From Bacteroidales bacterium (GTDB lineage Bacteria; Bacteroidota; Bacteroidia; Bacteroidales; UBA10428): a stretch of DNA of 6,672 nucleotides. Each line of letters begins with the position of its first letter. Positions within the stretch are counted from its first letter, which is position 1. Made by a program: the position numbers and the translations under genes. The stretch spans positions 1-6,672 of the forward strand of contig JAFGOZ010000117.1 in assembly GCA_016926235.1 (NCBI GenBank), in the 5' to 3' direction. Below the pieces are notes generated by a model. The model worked only from the letters and a program-made list of their open reading frames with translations. It ran no database searches and was not told the origin of the DNA. Shown piece by piece: positions 1-6,495 of this stretch.

Positions 1-278
1 CCCCTTCAAGCGTCGTTTGGGCGTCGCTCCGGGCAGTCGGGCAACCCACACTCGTGGGGCTCGCCATCCTCGTCGGGGCGTAGAACACCAAAAGGAAAAA
101 GATTTTAAATTGGCTCAATTTTATGGACTATTTTTTCTTGTTTCCCCCTTTTCGGTAATAAAGCCTGCTTTCGTGCTCCGCTTCGTTTCCGCAACCTGGC
201 TTCGCTTGTCGGGTTGCCTCCGTTGGCGCTCCGTCAATTCTCCAAACTTGATCCAGAAAACCACAGTAGATAGTCACG
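1..278. other. GC-rich non-coding spacer, left edge
   Basis: No credible gene is seen here. The stretch is rich in short words such as gctccg, gcttcgc and cgctcg, in sharp contrast to the AT-rich genes. Small foldable segments are visible: cccac (45-49) with gtggg (54-58) around a 4-base loop, and gcaacc (191-196) with ggttgc (212-217). A hexamer gcgtcg occurs at 10-15 and 21-26. Open frames cross the region on both strands, but their continuation through the adjacent repeat does not behave like protein-coding sequence, so they are not called. The segment may be part of the same class of intergenic element as the repeat that follows, or a remnant of a longer version of it. Confidence 0.6.
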
Positions 279-443
279 CTCGCCAGGTTAGCTCTCACTG
301 CGCTTCGCACCAAACAGGCTTGTTGTGGGGCGGTGTCGGGCATTGCTCGCTCGAAAACAAAAAGCCTCGCTCGCAAAGCCCTCGCCAGCCCCTGGATCGC
401 TCCGTTAATGCTCCGCAAGCTCCGCAGAAACTCCGCGAAAAAA
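279..443 (+). repeat. 165-bp dispersed repeat, copy 1
   Basis: This segment aligns without gaps to 3958-4122 (constant offset 3679) in the same orientation, with 13 mismatches by eye, about 92% identity. Its centre is a symmetrical imperfect hairpin: ggggc (327-331), gggc (338-341), ttgc (343-346) pair with gcaa (373-376), gccc (378-381), gcccc (388-392). The 6-base and 1-base internal loops match on both sides. The core 327-394 differs at only one base between copies, whereas the 3' tail 395-443 has nine differences. The tail contains ctccg words at 400, 411, 420 and 431. GC content is near 60% in the first part. It lies downstream of the minus-strand SUMF1-like gene. It could be a REP- or MITE-like element; no terminal target duplication was recognised. 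Confidence 0.85.
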
Positions 444-517
444 TTACTGTTTAGGATTACTGTTGCACTTGATACTTGAATCTAAGCTACTAGTAATTTT
501 TTCTTATAAGTTAACAA
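444..517. other. Short AT-rich spacer downstream of the SUMF1-like gene
   Basis: The sequence returns to AT-rich composition directly after the repeat. A 9-base direct repeat, attactgtt, occurs at 443-451 and 456-464 at the repeat edge. This might be a trace of insertion or slippage, but it is not an adjacent target-site pair around the element. Weak palindromes (cttataag, gttaac) lie just beyond the stop codon of the minus-strand gene. No convincing GC-rich intrinsic terminator for that gene is visible here. Confidence 0.45.
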
Positions 518-2875
518 TTATTTTAAAATGCAAGGTAAAAATAAATTTAAATCCTGATTTGTCAACATGATTATTTCATCAATAATCCCATCACTTCCAT
601 GGTCTATTTGTAATTCAATGTCTGAAATTCCGTCCCAATTAGTAAAATCAAAATAATGTGTATCTGTGGCTTGAATATTTATTCCATAATTTTTGAATTG
701 ATTAACACCGGTCTGATCATAATTTTCATATGATAAATTATAATTATCATCATAAATTTCACTTCCCACAATTTTGACTTGTTTTTGAGTATAAAAAGCG
801 GATATCACTAAATCTTCATTCTCAACTGTATCCACATCGTCAATTTGAATTTTTTGACTACTGTTTGAATTTTCTTTAATTATGTCAATTTTTATATCAT
901 TTGTTGCTATTTCAGACGAATAAGTTGTATCAATACCGTTTTCGGCTATATTTATTCTGGTGTTTTTCTGACTGCTTAGGGGTAGTCCTTCAAAATTATA
1001 GTTTAGGTTAGGACCAAGAATTGTGATATTAGTTATTACTTCACTAATTAAATCCTTTGTGGTTAATATTAATTCATAATCTCCTATTGGCAAAATAAAC
1101 ATTTCTGTTTGATTTTCTTCTATTTCAGAAGTTAAAGGTATGATGAATCCACCTTCAATTTCTCTAACAATTTGCCCGTTCAGGTATCCTAATCTTTCTC
1201 CATTACTATTTGTGACTAATAAACTCGCTTGTTGTTCCGGAACTATCTTAATATCATTTGCTGAATTTGACCATGGTGCTGTCGGTTTTAATTTAAAGAT
1301 TGATAGGGGGATGTAAGCTAATGAATTTGTTTGACCATCACCATAATATGTGTCATATGACCAAGTACAATCACTTGTGTTAATTTCTACAAATAAATTT
1401 TCATCACCTGGTTCATTACTATCGTAAACATACAACCGATATTTTCCATTTTCTCCTTTTGAAATTGAATACGGTACTATTGAATGACCTGCTGTAAGTC
1501 CTCCGTCGGACTTTACCTTCCAAATATCCAGTATAACAGGATCTATTGGATCATCTGAAAGAGAGACCTTAATGTCATCCAAAATTGTACAAGGTGATTT
1601 TTGCATAATATCTTCTCTTAATCCATCAATTGGATCAGTAAGTTGCCAAAAATGAAAATATGTAATGTATCTCTTCAATTTAAAATCTAGATCCAAATCG
1701 TATGCATTTATCGCATTTGATTGAAAATCTGTTGGTGATTCAAAATTTGGATCAAATAATCTTAAACTGGTTGCAGATATTCCAAAACAATGTCCAATTC
1801 TACCAATAAGATGAAATAATTTATTTGTTAAAATTGCAGTCGGTCGATATTTAAGGCAAGTTGATCCATCCATTACACATACTGCCTCATCACCTAGCAT
1901 TCGCCGCATATCCTCAAGAGTAAAATGTAATTCATTAAAACTTATAAAATTATCATTATCAAAATTATATCCATGCTGATACGGCCTAAAACCTGTATCA
2001 ATATTATTTGGATTAGAATCCTCATCAGCAGCACATCGGAATCCAACGTTGCTATAACTATCATTAGGATTTATCACAGTACGGTTCGTTACTCGTATCC
2101 AACTCCAAACATTAGACCAACCACCACCCCGAAAATTTTTTGAATCACCATTAGTTGGGCCGATTGGATTCGCATAAGGTGAATTACTGTAGTACTCGCT
2201 TGAATACCAGTCATTTATCCATTCCCAAACATTTCCAGTCATGTCTAGGGCACCATATGGACTTGCTCCATTTGGATAACTACCAACTTCACTTGTATCA
2301 CCTACACAAAAAGAAGAAGTGGTGTCATCTTGTGAATTAGCCAAATTGCAATTAGGAACTTCATTCCCCCAGGGGTATGCCTGAATATTGGTCCCTCGGC
2401 CTGCCTTTTCCCATTCAGCCTCAGTTGGAAGACGTTTATCCGCCCATGTGCAGTAATCTTCCGCATCATACCAATCTACATAAATTATCGGGTAATTGGC
2501 ATAGTCTGGGTTACCGTAATATGAAGTCCTACTGTAGGAAGAGTACCTATTTGGTGGATCACAGGCACCAGCATCTACACACTGTGAATATTGTGCGTTG
2601 GTCACCTCTGTTTTATCGATGTAGTAGGGATCTAGATAAACTGAATGCAGAGGAAGCTCATCTGATGGACATTCAAAACCTCCATTATGTTCCGGGTCAC
2701 AACCCATCTGAAACTCACCGGCTGGTATATAAACCATCTCACCGATATCTCTATCATCAGATTGATGAAAACCATCAATATCAATATTTTGTTGTTCTGC
2801 TTCAACAGGTAAATATTGGAAGAAAATACCTAGAAATATGAGTACTATTAATGTTTTTTGAGAAATTTGTTTCAT
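518..2875 (-). CDS. Secreted SUMF1/FGE-like domain protein with papain-like peptidase-type domain
   Basis: This encodes a 785-residue exported protein. Residues 1-26 form a signal peptide (KQ-rich start, hydrophobic [11 protein letters not shown], likely cut after VEA). Residues about 46-284 match the FGE-sulfatase (formylglycine-generating enzyme-like, C-type-lectin-like) family: [12 protein letters not shown] at 48-58, [14 protein letters not shown] at 148-161, DMTGNVWEW at 211-219, FRGGGW at 248-253, GFRCA at 278-282. The paired cysteines that genuine FGE carries just after the RGG[SG]W motif are absent (SNVWSW here), so sulfatase-activating activity is unlikely; a binding or structural role is inferred. 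Residues about 296-530 resemble a papain-like peptidase arrangement: GHCFGIS (Cys363), GHSIVPY (His464), YVYDSN (Asp485), then TWSY. The rest is beta-rich with a calcium-loop-like [10 protein letters not shown] (758-767), and the protein ends in NLFLPCILK. Start 2875 is chosen over 2908 because a strong Shine-Dalgarno precedes it. The substrate is unknown. Confidence 0.93.
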   Translation of the reverse strand: MKQISQKTLIVLIFLGIFFQYLPVEAEQQNIDIDGFHQSDDRDIGEMVYIPAGEFQMGCDPEHNGGFECPSDELPLHSVYLDPYYIDKTEVTNAQYSQCVDAGACDPPNRYSSYSRTSYYGNPDYANYPIIYVDWYDAEDYCTWADKRLPTEAEWEKAGRGTNIQAYPWGNEVPNCNLANSQDDTTSSFCVGDTSEVGSYPNGASPYGALDMTGNVWEWINDWYSSEYYSNSPYANPIGPTNGDSKNFRGGGWSNVWSWIRVTNRTVINPNDSYSNVGFRCAADEDSNPNNIDTGFRPYQHGYNFDNDNFISFNELHFTLEDMRRMLGDEAVCVMDGSTCLKYRPTAILTNKLFHLIGRIGHCFGISATSLRLFDPNFESPTDFQSNAINAYDLDLDFKLKRYITYFHFWQLTDPIDGLREDIMQKSPCTILDDIKVSLSDDPIDPVILDIWKVKSDGGLTAGHSIVPYSISKGENGKYRLYVYDSNEPGDENLFVEINTSDCTWSYDTYYGDGQTNSLAYIPLSIFKLKPTAPWSNSANDIKIVPEQQASLLVTNSNGERLGYLNGQIVREIEGGFIIPLTSEIEENQTEMFILPIGDYELILTTKDLISEVITNITILGPNLNYNFEGLPLSSQKNTRINIAENGIDTTYSSEIATNDIKIDIIKENSNSSQKIQIDDVDTVENEDLVISAFYTQKQVKIVGSEIYDDNYNLSYENYDQTGVNQFKNYGINIQATDTHYFDFTNWDGISDIELQIDHGSDGIIDEIIMLTNQDLNLFLPCILK

Positions 2876-2882
2876 TGATAAA

Positions 2883-2891
2883 CCCCTTCCT
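2883..2891 (-). promoter_or_regulatory. Ribosome-binding site that sets the start of the SUMF1-like gene
   Basis: On the minus strand aggaagggg lies seven bases before the ATG at 2875. An in-frame upstream ATG at 2908 would add 11 residues ([11 protein letters not shown]), but those codons run across this Shine-Dalgarno and would put charged residues ahead of a clean signal peptide. The 2875 start is therefore preferred. Confidence 0.8.
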
Positions 2892-2923
2892 AATGGTTTT
2901 GATAGCAAATGAGACTGGTAAAA

Positions 2924-2929
2924 ATTGTA
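2924..2929 (-). promoter_or_regulatory. Possible -10 box for the SUMF1-like gene
   Basis: On the minus strand tacaat (one mismatch to TATAAT) lies about 50 bases upstream of the start codon, within gatacaattttt. No good -35 hexamer is seen at 16-18 bases upstream. In AT-rich DNA such boxes occur by chance, so this is only a candidate. Confidence 0.2.
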
Positions 2930-2998
2930 TCATGTTATTTTAATATTAGAAAATGAATAAAGTTGTTAGCTTTCTCTCTTTTCCTTAAAATTATTTAT

Positions 2999-3148
2999 CT
3001 AGATCTTTATATTATGACGTAATTTAAATAAGGGTATTGGTATAAGGGATTTAATCGGTTGTATCAAGCTCCACCAGGTTTGTCGAGATGATTCCCAGGA
3101 TATCACCACACAGGCAATTAATTCATGGGATACAAAATGAGCTTGCAT
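2999..3148 (-). CDS. Doubtful 49-codon ORF in the spacer between the two minus-strand genes
   Basis: An ATG at 3148 opens a 49-codon frame (MQAHFVSHEL at the start, ending LRHNIKI) that stops at 2999. It contains a tryptophan-bearing stretch, VVISWESSRQTWWSLIQ, that looks more protein-like than random AT-rich DNA, and the underlying DNA at about 3060-3120 is more GC-rich than its surroundings. There is no recognisable Shine-Dalgarno before the ATG, no domain I recognise, and another frame on the same strand is also briefly open. It could be a degraded gene fragment or chance. The rest of the 2876-3178 spacer shows only the leader of the SUMF1-like gene and no clear terminator. Confidence 0.15.
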   Translation of the reverse strand: MQAHFVSHELIACVVISWESSRQTWWSLIQPIKSLIPIPLFKLRHNIKI

Positions 3149-3178
3149 TACTTTTTTCGTACTACAAACACTTCTTTA

Positions 3179-3802
3179 CTAAGAATCCCAGTATTGGATA
3201 AATTCAATTTTCACTTTGTTATAAACATCAGTTCCATCTGGGGACTCATATGGAAATGCTTTTTCAATATCCCAATCATAGCAGGTCAAAATTTCATTCT
3301 TAAAGTCTTCGTGTGTAGGAAATGTGGTTATGAGATCGAAGGTAGTTAATGTGCAATATGTTACTAAGCCACTATTGTCTACGTAACCAAACCCCCATAA
3401 CACTATCCCTAAAGTTACTTGAAGCCCTTCGTTAGCCAATACTTCTTCCTCGGAATAGCCGATATAATCTGGCGCATAATGAATATAATTTGTAACCACA
3501 TAATCAACGATTTTTTCAGATTCAATAAGTACAGCAGATTCCATTCTCATCCAAAGATCATTTTGCTGTTCCTGAGTCCAAATATCTGTATCTGACCAAA
3601 CATGGTTATGCCCAGCAGCATAGATCATTTCAAAAATTTCCTCAGCATCATAATTACTTGAGAATTGGTTTTTCATCAATAATGGTAAATAGGCGGAGAA
3701 TCCGTTACCTTGGCTTTTTACTGGACTCGTAGATACCAGAACAGAAAAAATTAATATAGATAACAAAATTATTAGAATGGCTTTGTCTTTGGTGCTTTTC
3801 AT
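3179..3802 (-). CDS. Small secreted protein of unknown function
   Basis: This encodes 207 residues. I do not recognise the family. Residues 1-30 are a signal peptide: KSTKDK, then the hydrophobic AILIILLSILIFSVLV, with a plausible cleavage after VKS. A motif AYLPLLMKNQ (37-46) follows at once; its position and form match motifs I recall from Chloroflexota exported proteins. The mature part (about 50-207) is acidic and aromatic-rich, probably one globular domain with helices around 53-65 and 77-104 and a hydrophobic stretch near 127-140 (LQVTLGIVLWGFGY). Two cysteines (150 and 174) could form a disulfide outside the cell. The start is supported by gaggagg (3810-3816 on the plus strand as cctcctc), seven bases before the ATG. 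It lies on the same strand as the SUMF1-like gene with a gap of about 300 bases, so co-transcription is possible but not shown. No strong terminator follows the TAG stop. Confidence 0.88.
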   Translation of the reverse strand: MKSTKDKAILIILLSILIFSVLVSTSPVKSQGNGFSAYLPLLMKNQFSSNYDAEEIFEMIYAAGHNHVWSDTDIWTQEQQNDLWMRMESAVLIESEKIVDYVVTNYIHYAPDYIGYSEEEVLANEGLQVTLGIVLWGFGYVDNSGLVTYCTLTTFDLITTFPTHEDFKNEILTCYDWDIEKAFPYESPDGTDVYNKVKIEFIQYWDS

Positions 3803-3851
3803 TAAAATTCCTCCTCAAAAAGATCATTGCTTTTGATATTTATGTTGAAAT

Positions 3852-3857
3852 ATTATG
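3852..3857 (-). promoter_or_regulatory. Possible -10 box for the small secreted protein gene
   Basis: On the minus strand cataat (one mismatch to TATAAT) lies about 50 bases before the ATG, in the context gtaaacataat. The -35 position has only an A-rich hexamer. It is weak and listed as a candidate only. Confidence 0.2.
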
Positions 3858-3866
3858 TTTACGAAT

Positions 3867-3902
3867 TTTATCATTGTTTTAATTATTTTGGCTTTATCAT
3901 TG
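3867..3902. repeat. Pair of 10-bp direct repeats upstream of the small secreted protein gene
   Basis: The decamer tttatcattg occurs at 3867-3876 and again at 3893-3902, 26 bases apart start to start, roughly two and a half helical turns. A shorter atcattg is at 3823-3829. The pair sits just upstream of the candidate -10 box, so it could be an operator or activator site. Chance in AT-rich DNA is also possible. Confidence 0.3.
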
Positions 3903-3957
3903 AAAATAATGACAATATCCCAAAAAGTGGTGTAAGAATATATACAAAAAAGCCTCA

Positions 3958-4122
3958 CTCGCCAGGTTAGCTCTCACTCCGCTTCGCACCAATCAGGCTT
4001 ATTGTGGGGCGGTGTCGGGCATTGCTCGCTCGAAAACAAAAAGCCTCACTCGCAAAGCCCTCGCCAGCCCCTGATTTGCTCCGTTACTGATCTGCAAGCT
4101 CCGCATAAACTTCGCTAAAAAA
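3958..4122 (+). repeat. 165-bp dispersed repeat, copy 2
   Basis: This is the second copy of the element at 279-443, in the same orientation. The hairpin core (4006-4073) is identical except for one base in the loop. The tail (4074-4122) has diverged more, and two of the ctccg words have become atctg and cttcg. The minus-strand frame that is open across copy 1 is closed here by a TAA (CAA in copy 1), and 11 of 13 differences would be amino-acid or stop changes in the plus-strand frame, so the element is not coding. It lies in the spacer between the divergent secreted-protein and lipoprotein genes. With copy 1 it brackets both minus-strand genes, so recombination between copies could excise a circle of about 3.7 kb. 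Confidence 0.85.
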
Positions 4123-4381
4123 GACAGAAACATCGGCACTTTTCGCTTCGCTCAAAGAGCCTTTGTCTACGGATTATTTACATAAGAGAAAAATTAAATT
4201 TTAAAAATTTCTATTTATTTTTAAAAAATTTTTCCAAAAGTGTTTTTTTCATCTCTTAAATAACCTATTTATTTTCATTAAATTAATTCCCTGACATTTT
4301 CTAAACTAAATATAAGATAATAGAGATGATGTGATAAAATATGATATATTAATCTAAAATGTCGTAGAAAGGGAGAAATTA
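4123..4381. other. AT-rich leader upstream of the lipoprotein gene
   Basis: After the repeat a short GC-mixed piece (cttttcgcttcgctcaaagagcc, 4138-4160) shares the word style of the repeats. Then follows strongly AT-rich DNA with runs of A and T (about 4185-4245), likely bent and able to form weak A/T hairpins. No gene is seen. The last 90 bases contain the candidate promoter and the ribosome-binding site of the lipoprotein gene. Confidence 0.5.
4291..4321 (+). promoter_or_regulatory. Candidate promoter of the lipoprotein gene
   Basis: A ctgaca hexamer (4291-4296, one mismatch to TTGACA) is followed by gataat (4316-4321) at a 19-base spacing, or tataag (4311-4316) at a 14-base spacing. Neither spacing is ideal. 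Other -10-like words, taaaat (4335-4340) and tatatt (4345-4350), lack a -35. The A/T tracts upstream could act as an UP-like element. The exact start is uncertain. Confidence 0.3.
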
Positions 4382-6259
4382 ATGCAGACCAAGAAATATT
4401 TTTTGATTGTAACACTTTTACTAATTGCTTTATCAGCTTGTTCACCAGAAAGTAAAATTATTGGTACTTGGTACGATGAGTACGGTACAGAAATTAATTT
4501 TTTCAAAGATGGAACCTTCATTGTCAAGAGCACATTACTAAATTTTACAGGTGATTATAGATTTGTTGATAAAGAAACACTAATTTTAGATTCTGAGGGA
4601 GTTATTGGCTTATTTGGGTCACAAATTTTTACTGTTGAATTTTCAAGAGATGAATTATATTTGGACTCGGGTGATTCGGGTCTTACTTTATATAATGAAG
4701 TACCAGATTTCTTTAATCAAAATTTTAACGATTCAGAGGTTAATGAATATGAAAGAGAAGAGGATGAGGGCAATCTACCATCTGTAACACCACAGCCAGA
4801 ATCATTTCCAAGTGTGGTTTGGGAATTAGAGCATAATGGAAATTCTGCAACTGTAAATAGTTACGTTGAAGAATTATTTTATTCAATTAATCACTCTTGG
4901 GAATTTAATTTTATATCTGAAGAATTGGCTGAATCTAAAGACTATTTTATTCCCCTTTATCCAAAATCATATCAATTAGATTCTGGCACGATTTACTTTA
5001 CAAACAATAACAATAATCCAGCAGCTTACGCTTTTGATGATGGTAGTGAGATATGGGTTTCCGATATGGTGGGTAATGTCGTTGGTAGCGGAGAGAACAC
5101 TATATTTGTTTTTACTAATAACAACAGAATTTACGGGTTGGATAAAAGCACTGGTGAGGAAAAGTGGAAAATAATAATTGATACTTTATTATCTGCAGAT
5201 GAAGAGGCTGATCCTTATCCATATTTTATTAAATTAGATGAGTCTTTCATAGTACCTCTTGATTACACTTATCAAACATATAATTATTCAATTCGCTTTT
5301 TAAGTATTAATGAAAATGATGGGAGTGCAGAATTAACAGAGTATCATCAAGATATTGATGGCGAACCTTTTATGATTCATAATGATTCACTTTTAGTAAC
5401 TAATTTGATAAGTAACGATGATTCAATATTTAGTATTGATATTAAAGATGGATCTTTAAACTGGGTATGGGGTGATAATAACAGTAACGAAGATCTTTTT
5501 GATATTGGAACCGTTATTAGTTTTGATCAAAAAAATAATATTCTTTATTTTGAATATGATTATTATGATGGAACGTTAGAAATCAATTCTTGTACATATG
5601 GTTGCCTGTTAGCTTTGGATTTGATTTCTGGTAGTTCTACATGGGACAAGCCTATATCAGTAATAGGCCCAGAGCTTGGAGAACCACTTGAAAAACAATT
5701 TGATACCCACTACATTTTTAATGATTACATTTATCAAGTATATTTTGAAGAGGTTCATGTATTTGATAAGAAAAGTGGAAATCTAATAAATTCTTATTCC
5801 AATGAAAGATATTTTCGAGTTCTGCCAGGTGAGGAAAATATAATTGTTTACATTCCGGATTTAGGTGTAGCAAAAGGTATTGATGTGGTCGCCGATGAAT
5901 TACTTTGGGAGGATGATGAATTTTCATATGACAAGTGGATTTGCTCATTCGATAACAAATTAATATATAGAGGTGATGGAGGCAATCTTGTTGGGTTAGA
6001 TATTACAACAGGAGATGAAATTTGGAATATTGCAAGTGATTATGGCTCTATTACTGATTATTTCACTATTAATGATAATTTGCTTATTCACAAAGAATGG
6101 AATGATCATTTAGAGATAATTGACTTGAATAATGGGGATATTACGGATGTTTATACTGGTGGTGGTTGGGGCCGTGATTCTAATGAGCATATTCAAGTTA
6201 TTGATAATAATTCTTGGTTGTATTATGGTGATTATATTGCTCTAATTAAGCATGAATAA
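4382..6259 (+). CDS. Lipoprotein with lipocalin-like domain and PQQ-like beta-propeller
   Basis: This encodes 625 residues. The N-terminus is a lipoprotein signal: KK, a hydrophobic stretch, then the lipobox LSAC with Cys20 as lipidation site, so the protein is likely anchored at the outer face of a membrane. Residues about 24-105 resemble a small lipocalin-like lipoprotein domain (IIGTWYDEYGTEINFFKDG, then TGDYRF). An acidic linker (106-140) follows. Residues about 185-625 carry PQQ-like (BamB/PF13360-type) propeller repeats: IYGLDKSTGEEKW (250-262), FSIDIKDGSLNW (350-361), LALDLISGSSTW (410-421), VHVFDKKSGNLI (458-469), LVGLDITTGDEIW (536-548), LEIIDLNNGDI (577-587). Six to eight blades are likely. 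This fold usually serves binding or scaffolding; cofactor use is not implied. The start is supported by aagggag (4369-4375), six bases before the ATG. It is transcribed alone, away from the minus-strand genes, and ends before two terminators. The ligand is unknown. Confidence 0.93.
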   Translation: MQTKKYFLIVTLLLIALSACSPESKIIGTWYDEYGTEINFFKDGTFIVKSTLLNFTGDYRFVDKETLILDSEGVIGLFGSQIFTVEFSRDELYLDSGDSGLTLYNEVPDFFNQNFNDSEVNEYEREEDEGNLPSVTPQPESFPSVVWELEHNGNSATVNSYVEELFYSINHSWEFNFISEELAESKDYFIPLYPKSYQLDSGTIYFTNNNNNPAAYAFDDGSEIWVSDMVGNVVGSGENTIFVFTNNNRIYGLDKSTGEEKWKIIIDTLLSADEEADPYPYFIKLDESFIVPLDYTYQTYNYSIRFLSINENDGSAELTEYHQDIDGEPFMIHNDSLLVTNLISNDDSIFSIDIKDGSLNWVWGDNNSNEDLFDIGTVISFDQKNNILYFEYDYYDGTLEINSCTYGCLLALDLISGSSTWDKPISVIGPELGEPLEKQFDTHYIFNDYIYQVYFEEVHVFDKKSGNLINSYSNERYFRVLPGEENIIVYIPDLGVAKGIDVVADELLWEDDEFSYDKWICSFDNKLIYRGDGGNLVGLDITTGDEIWNIASDYGSITDYFTINDNLLIHKEWNDHLEIIDLNNGDITDVYTGGGWGRDSNEHIQVIDNNSWLYYGDYIALIKHE

Positions 6260-6278
6260 AATCCACTTCTGAGAAAAT

Positions 6279-6312
6279 TAAAAAGGGCTGTCTCTAAAAG
6301 CAGCCCTTTTTA
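6279..6312 (+). terminator. Intrinsic terminator of the lipoprotein gene
   Basis: About 20 bases after the stop codon, aaaagggctg (6281-6290) pairs perfectly with cagccctttt (6301-6310). Flanking A-T pairs extend it to about 12 bp around a 10-base loop, with a T run on the 3' side. The A run on the 5' side means it could also stop transcription arriving on the minus strand. Confidence 0.9.
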
Positions 6313-6340
6313 CTATTAAATTACATGTAGTAATTCTAAT

Positions 6341-6360
6341 ATTCGTTTCTATTCGTTTCG
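6341..6360. repeat. Tandem 10-mer duplication
   Basis: The unit attcgtttct (6341-6350) is followed directly by attcgtttcg (6351-6360), differing only in the last base. It lies between two terminators. No function is apparent; it may be a slippage duplication or a small binding site. Confidence 0.5.
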
Positions 6361-6366
6361 AAATCA

Positions 6367-6399
6367 GCCTCTCACACCCGTGAGGGGCTTTTTCTTTTT
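6367..6399 (+). terminator. Second intrinsic terminator
   Basis: gcctctcac (6367-6375) pairs with gtgaggggc (6380-6388), with one G-U pair and the 4-base loop accc, followed by tttttcttttt (6389-6399). It lies about 60 bases beyond the first terminator. It may be a back-up for the lipoprotein gene or terminate a short transcript that begins between them; no gene is seen there. Confidence 0.8.
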
Positions 6400-6495
6400 A
6401 ACCCCAAAAAACACAAAATCAATAACAAGACTGACCAAAACGTCTACTTTCGGTATCAGCTAACTTCAATCCACAGCTATAAAACCTAAAACATT

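Noticed and set aside
128..418. Open minus-strand frame of 96 codons over repeat copy 1
   Set aside because: The equivalent frame in copy 2 is closed by a TAA where copy 1 has CAA. Low-complexity GC-rich DNA gives chance open frames.
279..443. The 165-bp repeat as an integron attC site
   Set aside because: The nearest box, gttagct, fails the GTTRRRY pattern at one purine position and has no paired RYYYAAC box. The pairing is central rather than at the ends.
17..454. Open plus-strand frame of 145 codons over the left spacer and repeat copy 1
   Set aside because: The frame is also open across copy 2, but 11 of 13 differences between copies would change an amino acid or create a stop, and the most conserved part follows the hairpin rather than codon positions. 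There is no ribosome-binding site or recognisable domain.
1930..1964. EF-hand loop at residues 304-315 of the SUMF1-like protein (N, D, D, I, E at loop positions 1, 3, 5, 8, 12)
   Set aside because: The spacing fits, but position 6 is Asn instead of Gly, no flanking E-helix is evident, and the segment seems to be the start of the peptidase-like domain. Calcium binding here is not supported well enough to annotate.
2030..2145. Variable region of a diversity-generating retroelement at the end of the FGE-like domain
   Set aside because: FGE-like domains are common retroelement targets and the Asn/Ser-rich end is suggestive, but the segment is in the first third of a 785-residue protein, not at the 3' end. 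No template repeat or reverse transcriptase is in the window.
2873..2908. Upstream ATG at 2908 as start of the SUMF1-like gene
   Set aside because: It lies across the strong Shine-Dalgarno of the 2875 start and spoils the signal peptide.
3125..3349. Open plus-strand frame antisense to the end of the small secreted protein gene
   Set aside because: It overlaps a well-supported gene on the opposite strand and has no ribosome-binding site. It is a chance shadow frame, as are those at 2155-2340, 2377-2841, 4605-4787 and 5718-5948.
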